DNA of 64,000 bases from Ephydatia muelleri (taxonomy: Eukaryota > Porifera > Demospongiae > Spongillida > Spongillidae). A program made the position numbers and the translations under genes. Positions 12,101 through 41,200 of the stretch are shown here, one piece after another (within the stretch, counting starts at the first letter, position 1; each line of letters opens with the position of its first letter). The DNA lies in NCBI GenBank assembly GCA_013339895.1, contig JABACO010000022.1, positions 247,169-311,168 of the forward strand, written 5' to 3'. The notes under the pieces were generated by a model. It searched no databases. It was not told where the DNA came from and saw only the letters and a list, made by a program, of their open reading frames with translations.

Positions 12101-15100
12101 TTAATCAAGCAAAGGCTCTCGAAGATAAATGTTCGTGTCCTCCACTGATGCGGCCAAAGCGTAGTTTGACAATTCTTGTTCTTGAAGTGGAGTGTTATTC
12201 TTTCTGTCACTTTCCTTTCTCAATATCTTGTGAATATGATGGATGACGATGGCTACGAAGCCCACAAATGAGCAGCTTAAGCCTACAAGTAAAACGGCGT
12301 AAAGCCATAGGCTACTGAAGTAACTAGCATCAAAAAGGTGTGCCGTGGAAAGAAATACTAGGTTCAGATGAAAGAACATTTCGAGAAGAAGATATTGCCA
12401 ACGTTTGTAGACAGAAAATCCAACCAAAAATAGCAAATACAGAAATGTGAAAATAATAATACTCAACAATCGTGTAGTAATGCTGAACTGAGTGATGAAC
12501 AATACATAAAGGGGAAGCCGAACCACAAGAAGAACCCCGGGCCAGAAACGATATCGGTCTTTATAAGGAGCTGCATGACTGTCAAAGAATGGTTTTAACC
12601 TGTGCACCCACCAAAGGATCCTCCAATCAGATTTACGTTGCAACCAAGGCATAAATAGTAGCGTGCAAGTGTATGGAATGATTATCAGGGTTGCGACAAG
12701 TAATCCAAACACAAACAGTGCCGTATGCTTTGGTCCAAGAAACTCAATATTCCCATCATAGGCCCACACTGATGGAACGGCAGTGGCATTTTGAGTGTCA
12801 ATGCTGACAGATGAGAATATTGTGATGATTGTACGCAAGAGCTTAGAATAGGACAGAAGAATGATGGTTGAAAGGACTGGAACTGCATTAAATCGACATA
12901 GATTAGAAATTCTCGATGAATACCTGCCAGCAAAAATTATTACTCCAACAAGGATGTACAGGTAAATTGGAAATACAAACTGGAGCCATGTTTTAGCATA
13001 GTTGTCCATTCCATTGTAGAAGCAGGTCTCAACACCTAAGTCCAAATTTAGCCAAGCTATAAAGGCAAGAAAGAATTCTGTGCCTGCATTATCAAAATTT
13101 GGAGGAAAGAATATCTCATCATTGATCTTGAGTATGTTAGCATAAAAAATAAGCCCACTCAATGTCCCAGTAGAAACAGTCACATTCAGTAGAAAGATCA
13201 GTCCCACTAGAACCACACCCAATAGTGCAAATGGCACAAGTAGCATGAGGTAGTAGTTGGAACAACTCTTGCATTGAAGTGATCCAAGCATTGTACTTAG
13301 CCCTTCCTTGCATTGGCCACAGAGCACTTTTTGTCGATTATTAATGCACTGGCCATCGAGATTGAATATAGAAACATTTGGATCAGCACTGCAATAGTCA
13401 GGGAAACATTGAGGTGCAATACCAAAGTAGCCTTGCAACGTATATCCAATCCAAGAGTTCACCTTCTTCTGAACTGTCTGATCAGTTATGTTACATGCAT
13501 ATTTGTTGCGTATAAGTAATTGCTCGCAAACACAAGTGGATGAGACTTTATCCAGAATAAAGCCAGCTGGGCAAGGTGGGACAGTTATTGAAAGTTGGAT
13601 ATTGTACAGGTTAGACTGCCCATTGCCAAATGAGGCTTGAGTGGTTAAGTACAGTATTCCGTCAACGGGTTTGAATGGTACTCTGTATAGATTGCATGTA
13701 GCAGATGATCGGATCACAGAAATGAATTCAATGGTTTGAATCTTTGAATAAATCAATACAATTCCCGGTGCTGTTCCGTTTGCTTGCCCAAATGTTATGA
13801 GTGGTAAAAATATCATTTCTCCTGGATATACAGTTACATTAATAATATTTGAGCTGCATGGTGCCTGACTCAGGGATGCAAAGACTTTGTCCAGTGGCAA
13901 TGAGTAATCTTCTCTTCCATAATCACAAGGACATATGTACCGTGGTTCTGATGAAATAAGTGATGAAGAATTGTCATGGAAACCGATTTTCAGTATTTGG
14001 CGAAATTGAGTTGGGGGCTTACAGCTACCAATATCTCCTCCATACAGCATGCTACCAGCCTCTCCAGCTCTGTTACGCTCAAAGTACACATATATATCTC
14101 TTGTATAACCCTGTAGTGTTAGAAAGCAGTTTATGTCATCATCAACCAGCAGGGCAGAACCAGACACTACATGAATGGCACCTCCTGCAAGGAGTGCAGT
14201 GTTCTGAATGAAAGAAATATTTGTGGGTGATATCAGGTGCAAAAGTGAATTCCCATCCAAAAACAAAGCTCCACCATTAACAGCTGTGTTGTTCATGAAT
14301 TTTACATTGGATGATGCCCCAAAAACAGCCATTGAACTGTACAAAGCAAGAGCTCCACCATTTCCATTATTGAAGCAATTCAAAAATGTTACACTGTTGT
14401 TTAGATAAACCACAGAATTTGACATGTGCACCCTCGAAGAGTTAAAAATGCAGTCTACTAAATAAGTATTTATCTTCAATAGATAACCAGAAATATATGT
14501 GTTTGACGTTTCGAAGTCACACTCAGTAATATAAATAATTAGCTGTGTAGCATAGAAATCACTAAACATCAAACTGGAATTTTGAAATACAGAGTTGTCT
14601 ATTGAGATGAATAATTTTGACCAGTAATTAGCATTGACAGTGAGGTCTGTCTGTTTTAAGTTGCAAATATTAAAATAAACATATGTTTGTGTAAAAGCTG
14701 TTAACAGATTGACATCTGAATTGTCAAAAACACAGTTGATGAAATAGATGCTGTAACCAATGTTTACAAATGCTATAATATCAATCGGTTTGTTATTGGA
14801 ATATACATTACACCTGAAACTGGAGTCAATGACAAAGTTAGACACACTTGTGTTAGCCAGAGACGTACTCAATATAGGGCCTTCCTCGCGCATCAAGACA
14901 CCACTTTCTAGTCCTACTGCAAAAGAGCTCAGCATGTTCGCAATTGTAAAGTTTGTTGTGACGGGATTGAGATAAAGCAACAAGTTAGCTCCACGCATTG
15001 CCTGATTCCTGTACAATGTAGTCTGACTAATGATAATGCTTATGTTATATGTCTTTTGCACTGAATAAATTGATAGCCCAGTTCCACTGCTACTCCTAAC

Positions 15101-15967
15101 TGTACGGTTTGTGAATGTTCCATCAATGCCTAAACTAAAAAGACAAGCTGACAATGATAACTGGTTTGGCATTGGTAGTGTAATGGACGATTGGTCGGTG
15201 TACTGGAAATACACATTTCCACCACTAACACTGGAATAATCCAACTCTCCCATGTTGAAGTATGCAGAAACGTTTGGATACACATTGCCATCACACTCAA
15301 TGTCATTCAGATATTGTTTGGTAAGCAAAGTTTTCAAAATCTGGTTGTTGCCCACAAAAGCTGACCTTGAGATTTGCGATTGTCCTAGCACATTCTTCCC
15401 AACCAGCCCATATCCTGTGCTGTTTCTGATAACGATGCCTTCCATGGTGAGGCCATGGACATCAAGCAGATGCACACTGGCATTGTATGAGGTTGCTGCA
15501 GAATAGGTACCACAGTTGAGCACTGTAAGGTTTGAAATTGTTAGGTTTGTAATATTAGTAAATAGAAATCCTGATTGGTTGCTGCACAATATTGTGGCTG
15601 ATGACTCAAAATAAGATATGCTGTCATCCTCACCATAAGAGTCAAATCCATATGCTTCAACCATCTGTGCTATTGTGTATTTTACTGCCTTAGATTCATC
15701 AGAACCTAACAGTTGGATGTTCTCCAAATTTTGGAAGAAGATGAGACCATTGATGTCAAGATTGTGCACCCCAGGTAAAAATATCAATGTTGTGTTTGAC
15801 ACAGAAAAGTTGGACTCGTGAGCATAGAAATTTAAATTATTACAGGGGAATTCTCCACAAGAAATTGATGCTGAATCAGGAGTGACATAGTAGGTGTTAA
15901 CATACTGAGCAGTGCTGAGAGACAAGCACAATGCCAATTGGACAAACCAGATTAAGAATTCTCGCAT
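12101..15967 (-). CDS. Intronless 1288-residue beta-helix / multi-pass membrane protein
   Basis: A probable cell-surface protein of a family I recall as large in sponges and present in other early animals, sometimes annotated as polymorphic-membrane-protein-like; its function is unknown. Residues 1-20 form a signal peptide. Residues 21 to about 780 are rich in Asn-glycosylation sites and short beta repeats (NFYAHESNFSV, ISNLTVLNCGTY, VKFMNNTAVNGGALFLDG) typical of a right-handed parallel beta-helix. A Cys-rich juxtamembrane region follows (CPAGF near 796, GYFGIAPQCFPDYC near 847, CGQCKEG and CKSCSNYY near 885-905). About eight membrane segments come next, with the family signatures GLIFYANI, AWLNLDLGVETCFYNGMD, KTWLQFVFPIYLY, SYSKLLRTIIT and RLKPFFDSHAAPYKDRYRFW. 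The cytoplasmic tail is short. The whole protein is one open frame, which is unusual beside its intron-rich neighbours. Confidence 0.85.
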   Translation of the reverse strand: MREFLIWFVQLALCLSLSTAQYVNTYYVTPDSASISCGEFPCNNLNFYAHESNFSVSNTTLIFLPGVHNLDINGLIFFQNLENIQLLGSDESKAVKYTIAQMVEAYGFDSYGEDDSISYFESSATILCSNQSGFLFTNITNLTISNLTVLNCGTYSAATSYNASVHLLDVHGLTMEGIVIRNSTGYGLVGKNVLGQSQISRSAFVGNNQILKTLLTKQYLNDIECDGNVYPNVSAYFNMGELDYSSVSGGNVYFQYTDQSSITLPMPNQLSLSACLFSLGIDGTFTNRTVRSSSGTGLSIYSVQKTYNISIIISQTTLYRNQAMRGANLLLYLNPVTTNFTIANMLSSFAVGLESGVLMREEGPILSTSLANTSVSNFVIDSSFRCNVYSNNKPIDIIAFVNIGYSIYFINCVFDNSDVNLLTAFTQTYVYFNICNLKQTDLTVNANYWSKLFISIDNSVFQNSSLMFSDFYATQLIIYITECDFETSNTYISGYLLKINTYLVDCIFNSSRVHMSNSVVYLNNSVTFLNCFNNGNGGALALYSSMAVFGASSNVKFMNNTAVNGGALFLDGNSLLHLISPTNISFIQNTALLAGGAIHVVSGSALLVDDDINCFLTLQGYTRDIYVYFERNRAGEAGSMLYGGDIGSCKPPTQFRQILKIGFHDNSSSLISSEPRYICPCDYGREDYSLPLDKVFASLSQAPCSSNIINVTVYPGEMIFLPLITFGQANGTAPGIVLIYSKIQTIEFISVIRSSATCNLYRVPFKPVDGILYLTTQASFGNGQSNLYNIQLSITVPPCPAGFILDKVSSTCVCEQLLIRNKYACNITDQTVQKKVNSWIGYTLQGYFGIAPQCFPDYCSADPNVSIFNLDGQCINNRQKVLCGQCKEGLSTMLGSLQCKSCSNYYLMLLVPFALLGVVLVGLIFLLNVTVSTGTLSGLIFYANILKINDEIFFPPNFDNAGTEFFLAFIAWLNLDLGVETCFYNGMDNYAKTWLQFVFPIYLYILVGVIIFAGRYSSRISNLCRFNAVPVLSTIILLSYSKLLRTIITIFSSVSIDTQNATAVPSVWAYDGNIEFLGPKHTALFVFGLLVATLIIIPYTCTLLFMPWLQRKSDWRILWWVHRLKPFFDSHAAPYKDRYRFWPGVLLVVRLPLYVLFITQFSITTRLLSIIIFTFLYLLFLVGFSVYKRWQYLLLEMFFHLNLVFLSTAHLFDASYFSSLWLYAVLLVGLSCSFVGFVAIVIHHIHKILRKESDRKNNTPLQEQELSNYALAASVEDTNIYLREPLLD

Positions 15968-16275
15968 TTTCAGTATGCTGCATCAAATGAAATATACATG
16001 CATCTTATGATACTGTCAGATACCACTTATTTTTGTTTTTATGACCACAAGGATGTACACCGGTATGATACTGCAATTTGTACACATTGGGTAATTTAGT
16101 ATTTATACACACATAAGTTCAAAACGAAAAATTTCACCTCCGAGCATCAAACGTACAGAAAATAGTTTTGAATCTGTAATTTGTTATCCACGATTTACTC
16201 AGACTCACATGCTCGGAGTTCGAGTCGCCTATTATAGACTTACAAAGAATCGGTTGTGAGTAAAACTAATGTTTG

Positions 16276-16435
16276 GGATCAAAGGGATGATTTCAAATTA
16301 TTTGATATTCTAGAAGTCTGAAAGGTGCTTCTTACATACTGAGAATCGGAGTATCTGTCATGAAGTTGTAAGGCTCTGAATTTTAATTAGCCATTCATTT
16401 CAACGCAAGTACTGGGCGCTGGGTGGAAACGATCC
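16276..16435 (+). mobile_element. Short inverted-repeat element (GGATCGTTTC family), copy 1
   Basis: Shares an interior stretch (attctagaagtctgaaa, then tgagaatcggagtat, then gttgtaaggctctgaa) with copies at 37688-37942 (opposite strand) and 62393-62560. The right end reads ggaaacgatcc; the left end (gggatcaaagg) is decayed. No coding capacity, so probably a MITE. Confidence 0.6.
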
Positions 16436-16691
16436 AAGTTATTCGTGCTATTAAGTCCAAGTTTGCTCGCACCATTAGCTACATGTAACAGCTAGGCAGC
16501 TTCAGTACAGTTATTAGTATTTATACACACGCAGCTGCATACAAGCACAGCGCATACAGTATAGCTTAGAGTTTACCTGCAAACTAGCGGTTTTACCTTC
16601 GTCGTAACGCCCAGGATATCTACGACAGAAGAATGTGCTTTGACAGCAACAATGCTCCCACGGACATGTCACGAGTGCTATGCTAACATAG

Positions 16692-16699
16692 GCGTAGGA

Positions 16700-16749
<50 letters not shown>

Positions 16750-16868
16750 TTGGTCCCCCCAGTCTTGGGCATTATGTGTATAAAGTATGCTGAATTTATA
16801 TTAGACACACCCTTTGCCCCCCCCCCCCCCCCCCCCGGGCCCCCCCAATCCTGTTTCCGTTCCTACGC
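16692..16868. mobile_element. MITE-like element with 45-base G run and 20-base C run
   Basis: gcgtaggaac at 16692 is mirrored by gttcctacgc ending at 16868. Just inside each end lies a homopolymer: G at 16703-16747 and C at about 16817-16836. The arms are otherwise poorly matched. The run lengths are at risk of assembly or basecalling error. Confidence 0.45.
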
Positions 16869-17011
16869 TTCTGGCTAACTTAACTCCCACACGCCGGTAC
16901 CGGTATGGTCCGATCCGAGTCAGACAATAATGCTCAATAACCACATTCATATTCGTATTTAATTTGTGAGCCGTTAACCCATTTCTCACGTGATGAAATT
17001 GCTCAGGGGAA

Positions 17012-35852
<18,841 letters not shown>

Positions 35853-36079
35853 AATGCCCCCCTCTCCCCATCAAATATCATCATACACAAAGGGGGGGGG
35901 GGGGGGGGGGGGGCATAGGGGGCATGTACGTTAGTTTATCTAAATATCTAAATATTGCAGTCATAGCTTGATTTTCAACACTTAGTAGGAATAGATCTCT
36001 AAGATGATCTCAATATGAACTTTAGCTTACTGATGGAACATTCACAGCTAGCGATTGACACGCTATATATATAATTCCC

Positions 36080-36226
36080 AGTCATTGATCCCTAGGGGTG
36101 TGGTTGACTCCTGGTCAATGAACATCAATGGATTAATGACTCACTGAACATCAGTATGGTGTACCTAGATTTAAATGACCCTCCCTATGGTAGGAATGAC
36201 TCAATCATACCTAGGGATCAATGACT
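36080..36226. mobile_element. 147-bp MITE with 17-bp terminal inverted repeats
   Basis: Left end agtcattgatccctagg, right end cctagggatcaatgact, exact inverted copies. The interior carries more partly inverted sequence (gtcaatgaacatcaatgg). No coding capacity. Confidence 0.75.
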
Positions 36227-37687
36227 ACTATTAAGCATAATGCAGTGTTCTCTAGTGTAGTCTTGCAACATCAAATGTCTCATTAAACAGAACATGAAAC
36301 CAATGGTCGGATCAAGTCTATTCCAACCTGTGCATTAGTTTGATGAGTAAAACAAGCTTATAATATGTAACAGTTCAAATACAAAAGCACGACAGTATAA
36401 AAACTAACTTTATACCACATGTAGTTTTGCATTGCTCTTCACAAACTTGGTCGCTGACACAAGGAACAAACTTTATGCTCTCATCATACATGTTGCGCCA
36501 ATAAAAACGTGTGGTTACAGCTGCTATGGTATCTTTAAGATGTGCTTACATCTTGTATTCTTATGGTGTTACCACAGGTCAACAGAAACGACATGTTGCA
36601 GACACTTCAATCAAATATTGTAGAATATTAAGATGTTGGCAATTGATTTTTTATCACTCCGCTTCAATTTTGATTCTCATTCATTATATTCGTGTATTGT
36701 GATTTTTTATAATAATCATTCTGAAGAGCTTATCTAACATTGTAAGCGACAGTGAGGCATGTGAGGTGTGAGGTGCATTTGTGAATGTGGAGTTGTTGGG
36801 TGCGTGTACAGTGTCGTGAGTAAAGAGTTCAGCAATATTTATGTTATCTTTGAAGACGCAGCTATTTTCTCCTACATTTGCATAAGGTCTTATAAACAAG
36901 TGTATAATGCAAACACTGAGGATGCGTAAGTGCATGAGCTCCATTATACAAAACCAAGTCTTAGACCCCCTCAGACAAAGGGGCTTGTGGCACGAACGAT
37001 GCCAAATAAAGAGATCGCCTTGCTGTGGCGATACCCCCACAAATGTGTGCATATGTAAGGTTTCTGCCACCACTTTGCTACATATACATGTACATGTAGC
37101 AAATTTGTTTATGTTTGGCTTTCCGGATTACTTTTAAAAATTCGGTTTCTCCCCTGGGACTTTCCCGCCCGAATTCTAGGAACACTGGAACAGGTGTTAT
37201 ATAATGCACTTGTTGAGCCCAGATGCCCACTTTATGTTTATGCGTTTTTTTGCACGTAAGTTATATCATATTTACTTGCATGTAGGAGCGATTCATGTGT
37301 AGTATAAACTATGTTCTTGGTTAGGATAGGCATAAGGATGGTCGACGTACGCGTATAATTTTGTTGTTTCAAAGAAGGATTGCGAGCGCGGGCATCAATT
37401 TTATTCTTATAACGTTGATACCAAATAATAACGGTGTTGTAACTTGTTAATTACGCGCTGAATGCATGTATTTTGGCTAATCCTAAGGCGATGTACGATT
37501 TATGCAATGGAAAGGACAACTTGCCCCTGAATCGACTGGAGCGTATAATACATATGCATATGCATGGTTGTAGGAATATGTAGAATTATAGAGAAGTGGT
37601 GTGAGTATGAAGTCCAGATAATAGCGTTCACCGTATACCGAAGTTATAGCGATTCAAGCGTAAGGCATTTTCATAACTTTATGCATG

Positions 37688-37942
37688 GGATCGTTTCCAC
37701 AAAAAGAGGCATATAGCGCATACATTATAAGTAGTAGTGTACGCGCAATAGATCTAGAAATGTAACGCTTGCGTTGACGTGTATGGCTAATAAAAAAATT
37801 CAGTGCCTTACGACTCCATGACAGATACTCCGATTCTCAGTGCGTAAGAATCGCTGTGTCGGGGACAGTTCAGAATTGTAGAATATCAAAAAATTGAAAT
37901 CTTGAAGAAGAAAAAATACATGCCTTTTCGCAGAAACGATCC
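37688..37942 (-). mobile_element. Short inverted-repeat element (GGATCGTTTC family), copy 2
   Basis: ggatcgtttcc at 37688 and agaaacgatcc ending at 37942 are inverted ends of a 255-bp element. The interior (gatactccgattctcag, gaatatcaaaaaattgaaat) is the reverse complement of copies at 16276-16435 and 62393-62560. Confidence 0.7.
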
Positions 37943-38284
37943 ATTATCATTCTAATTTTTATATACGAAATGTGTGGCCAAGATTGCTAATTATATTTGT
38001 ATAGATAACCGTCAGGGAATACTCTAGTACAAACACCGTTAAAACTGATAACTAACTAGCTACTTAAGCTTATTGGATATAATTTTACAACCATTCCTTA
38101 AATAAACAATCCAGAAAGGCCAGTTTACAATTAACACAAGAAATAGAAATTATATCATCACAATTTGTGTCTGTCAACAAGTCTGGGATCTGTAGATGTG
38201 TTATGAATAGATAGACTTACTTTTTCCCACTCTCCATACAGCTATTTATATCTACTGGCATTTCCTCCACTTCACTCCCAAAAA

Positions 38285-41200
38285 ATGCTAAATCAGATGT
38301 GCTGCAAACTAACGAATTCTCTCAAAGTCGATAAGGCATTTCATCTCATTGGTCCAGCACTAATCATCTCTATAAGCATTTTCTGCATTGAAATATTGGC
38401 TTTCTCTCTCATCACCTTCACAGTGTTTCTGTGCATCCTGGTAGGATTACTTTTAAGTAATTGGAGTAGGGGAGGGAACAAATATGTTCATATTCTGAGT
38501 GATTCTTTTCACAGCCCAGCTTTAAAGTAGATGTGGAAAAGGAAAAAGATCCTCCAACCAGATATAACATAAGGTAAATAGATGAATGCTTGCATAGGCT
38601 TTACGCAATATGCCAGTGTAATACATTTAATGACTAAATCCAAATTTTGCAGTACAGGATAATCTGCAACTCAGGATCACAATCATGATGGATTAGCAAT
38701 TATAGAAAGAGTTGTTTGGCTAATGAGAAGCCCTAGGCATTACCATATCCAGAAGGGTTTCTCTTTGCTTGCATTTAACAAATTATCCCATGCAGGCATT
38801 AGCTTATTTGATTTATTCAACATTGGTTGTTTCACTCTGACTTCGGTCAGAACCCCTCTGTAGGTCTCCTTCTAAACAAATATAAATCATCAGAGTATGT
38901 TGTTTAATCATAGTTTTAATGATGTTTGCTTCACCACCCTACCACATACACTTCACATCAGTTTTCATTATCCATTTTTGCATTCTTCTTGCTGTTACTG
39001 CAAATGCAAACTATCAAACTAGAATTTTACAATTGCACTATCATGCAAGTATATTGCATTGAAGTATCTTTAACCAATGATACAAATTATAACACACAGA
39101 CATTATTCCCAATCGCTTCATAGCATGACAAAGTATCGTGTTATTTCACTGCAGTACTAGTGTCCAAAACATCACAAAAGCAGGCAAGACAGATCGGGCG
39201 GAGTCATTAGTAGCTGCGAACAGCCAGACAGCAGATGGATATAACAAGGAAGATCATTTTGATGATGATGGTCAGCAAAAGACTGTCGACACCTCTCAGA
39301 AGTTAAAACAACTACTAAGGGTATTATCTGGTATGAAGGTATGTACATGTATGGTATGAGTGATGAGGCAAACAATTTGATTGAAAATCCACGCTGGCAT
39401 GCCACCTAGATATGTGCTCACTGTATTCTAACAATGGATAGTTGGTAAGAGAGAGAAAACGATATGAAAACAAAATCTCATAGACATTGATTTGAATATT
39501 ACATCAGCACCTTGCCCAGTACCATGCCCAATACCATGATGACAAACACTGGGTAACTATGGAATGCACTAGGGCAGCTTCTAGGCCACTATTAGTCGGT
39601 TGTGTTCTATTTTGAAAAAGTGCTCAATTCCTAACTTCAGTGTAGACACATACTGGAAGAAAGAGCTATGCTTCTATCATCAGGTATGTATGTGCAGTGC
39701 ATCATATCATACCTTAGGCTTCTATATTCATTTGCAGATGAACAAGATGGGTACTTTAAAGACCTTCTGTCAGGTACATTTATGTACTTGAAAATGAGTT
39801 TCACATGATGATTGCACTTAGGAATAACAGTTACATTGCAGAAATTAATCAAAAAGTGTGCATTGTACTTATTTTTCTTTCAAAATCCTACATGTTTACT
39901 TAAAACAGTTGACTTCAGGTTTGTAATGGGATTAGTATTGCAACTATAGATAGCATGCAACATAGTATAAAGACATATTAAGTGTAAGTTTAGCAATGTT
40001 GTAAATTCCACCTGCACTTTATCCAACAATGATGTAATGAAACATATGATATTTTTGTCTCTCGCTGAGTGTTACCAATATTGTAATGTTTTGATGATTT
40101 TGATTTTGTTTTGGTTCTGAATGGTGCAGATGAAGTCACATTAGTGCAGCTGGAGTGCCTGGAGGATACAAATGTGAGGATCATTCAGACAGTGGCTGCA
40201 AATTGGCATGATCTAGCACTAGCTCTGAAGTTTGAGGGCAATGTGTGCGAAGCAATTGAAAAGAGCCATCCAATGTGTTGCCAAGACTGTTGCAGAGACA
40301 TGTTTGGGAGGTGGATAAATGGAGCTGGAACACAGCCACACACTTGGATTGCATTAGCAGAGGCACTCCAAATAGCCAATTATAACGCAGTTGCAGAGCA
40401 AGTTCTGAACTGGCTTCTTGGTAGAAAAACTACTCCTATGCAATCTGTTCCCACTGCGGTAACAAAATAGTTTTCAATAATATGCATACAATCTAATGAC
40501 ACTTACCCTTTAGGAATCGCAAGAACTTGTTACTGAAATAATTAAATCAAATGAGATTCTAACAAGAGACGAAGTTCAAAGGAAGGTAAATGAAGTTTAA
40601 TCCTCAGTTTACTGCTATTTATAGTATATAATCATGCTGCTGCATGCATGATCATATGAAGTGAGAGATACATAATTCAAATTCAGCTCAATTTCACAGA
40701 CCTTTTATACTGCCTGTGTAGCATACTTTTGTTTTAATTAGCCGCATAAGGTATTGGCATCATTTTTAATCAATAAAAGCTATAGTAAGTAAATCAAATT
40801 AGCCATATATGTGATTAATTAAAAATAATATAATAGAATATCAGAAAGTCATAAGCAGGCAGATGAGACACTTCTGACCCAAAAGCTGTTTCAACTTCAT
40901 GTCAACAATCATGATCTAGTTGTGGATTAACATATTAGAGTGTATGTACTTGGGGTATAAATATATTCCAATAGATGAATTTTAAATTCACACAAATGTA
41001 TTATTATTATTTAATGCTTAATTGTGGGGAAAGAAATAATGGAGTGAACTTTTGCCATCCACCCATTTCAGAGCAAGGAAGATCTTGAGAAAATTGCTAT
41101 GCAAAAAGAAGCACAACTTCAAACATTACAAAACAAGTAATTTATATCTGTGCATCGTATTTTGCGTAACATAAATGCCTAATAGGTTTTGCAATGTGAC

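Larger units (their letters stand above)
15968..17011. other. Divergent intergenic region between membrane protein gene and BRCA2
   Basis: About 1 kb separates two outward-facing genes, so both promoters should lie here. No clear promoter motif is visible. Most of what can be named is mobile or low-complexity DNA: a small element at 16276-16435 and a short inverted-repeat element with G and C runs at 16692-16868. Confidence 0.6.
35853..38284. other. Region between BRCA2 and the death-domain gene
   Basis: No gene recognised. It may still contain BRCA2 3' exons or 3' UTR and the promoter of the next gene. It starts with a long G run (35891-35913) and holds two short inverted-repeat elements (36080-36226 and 37688-37942). 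Small open frames at 36432-37137 look random. Confidence 0.55.
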
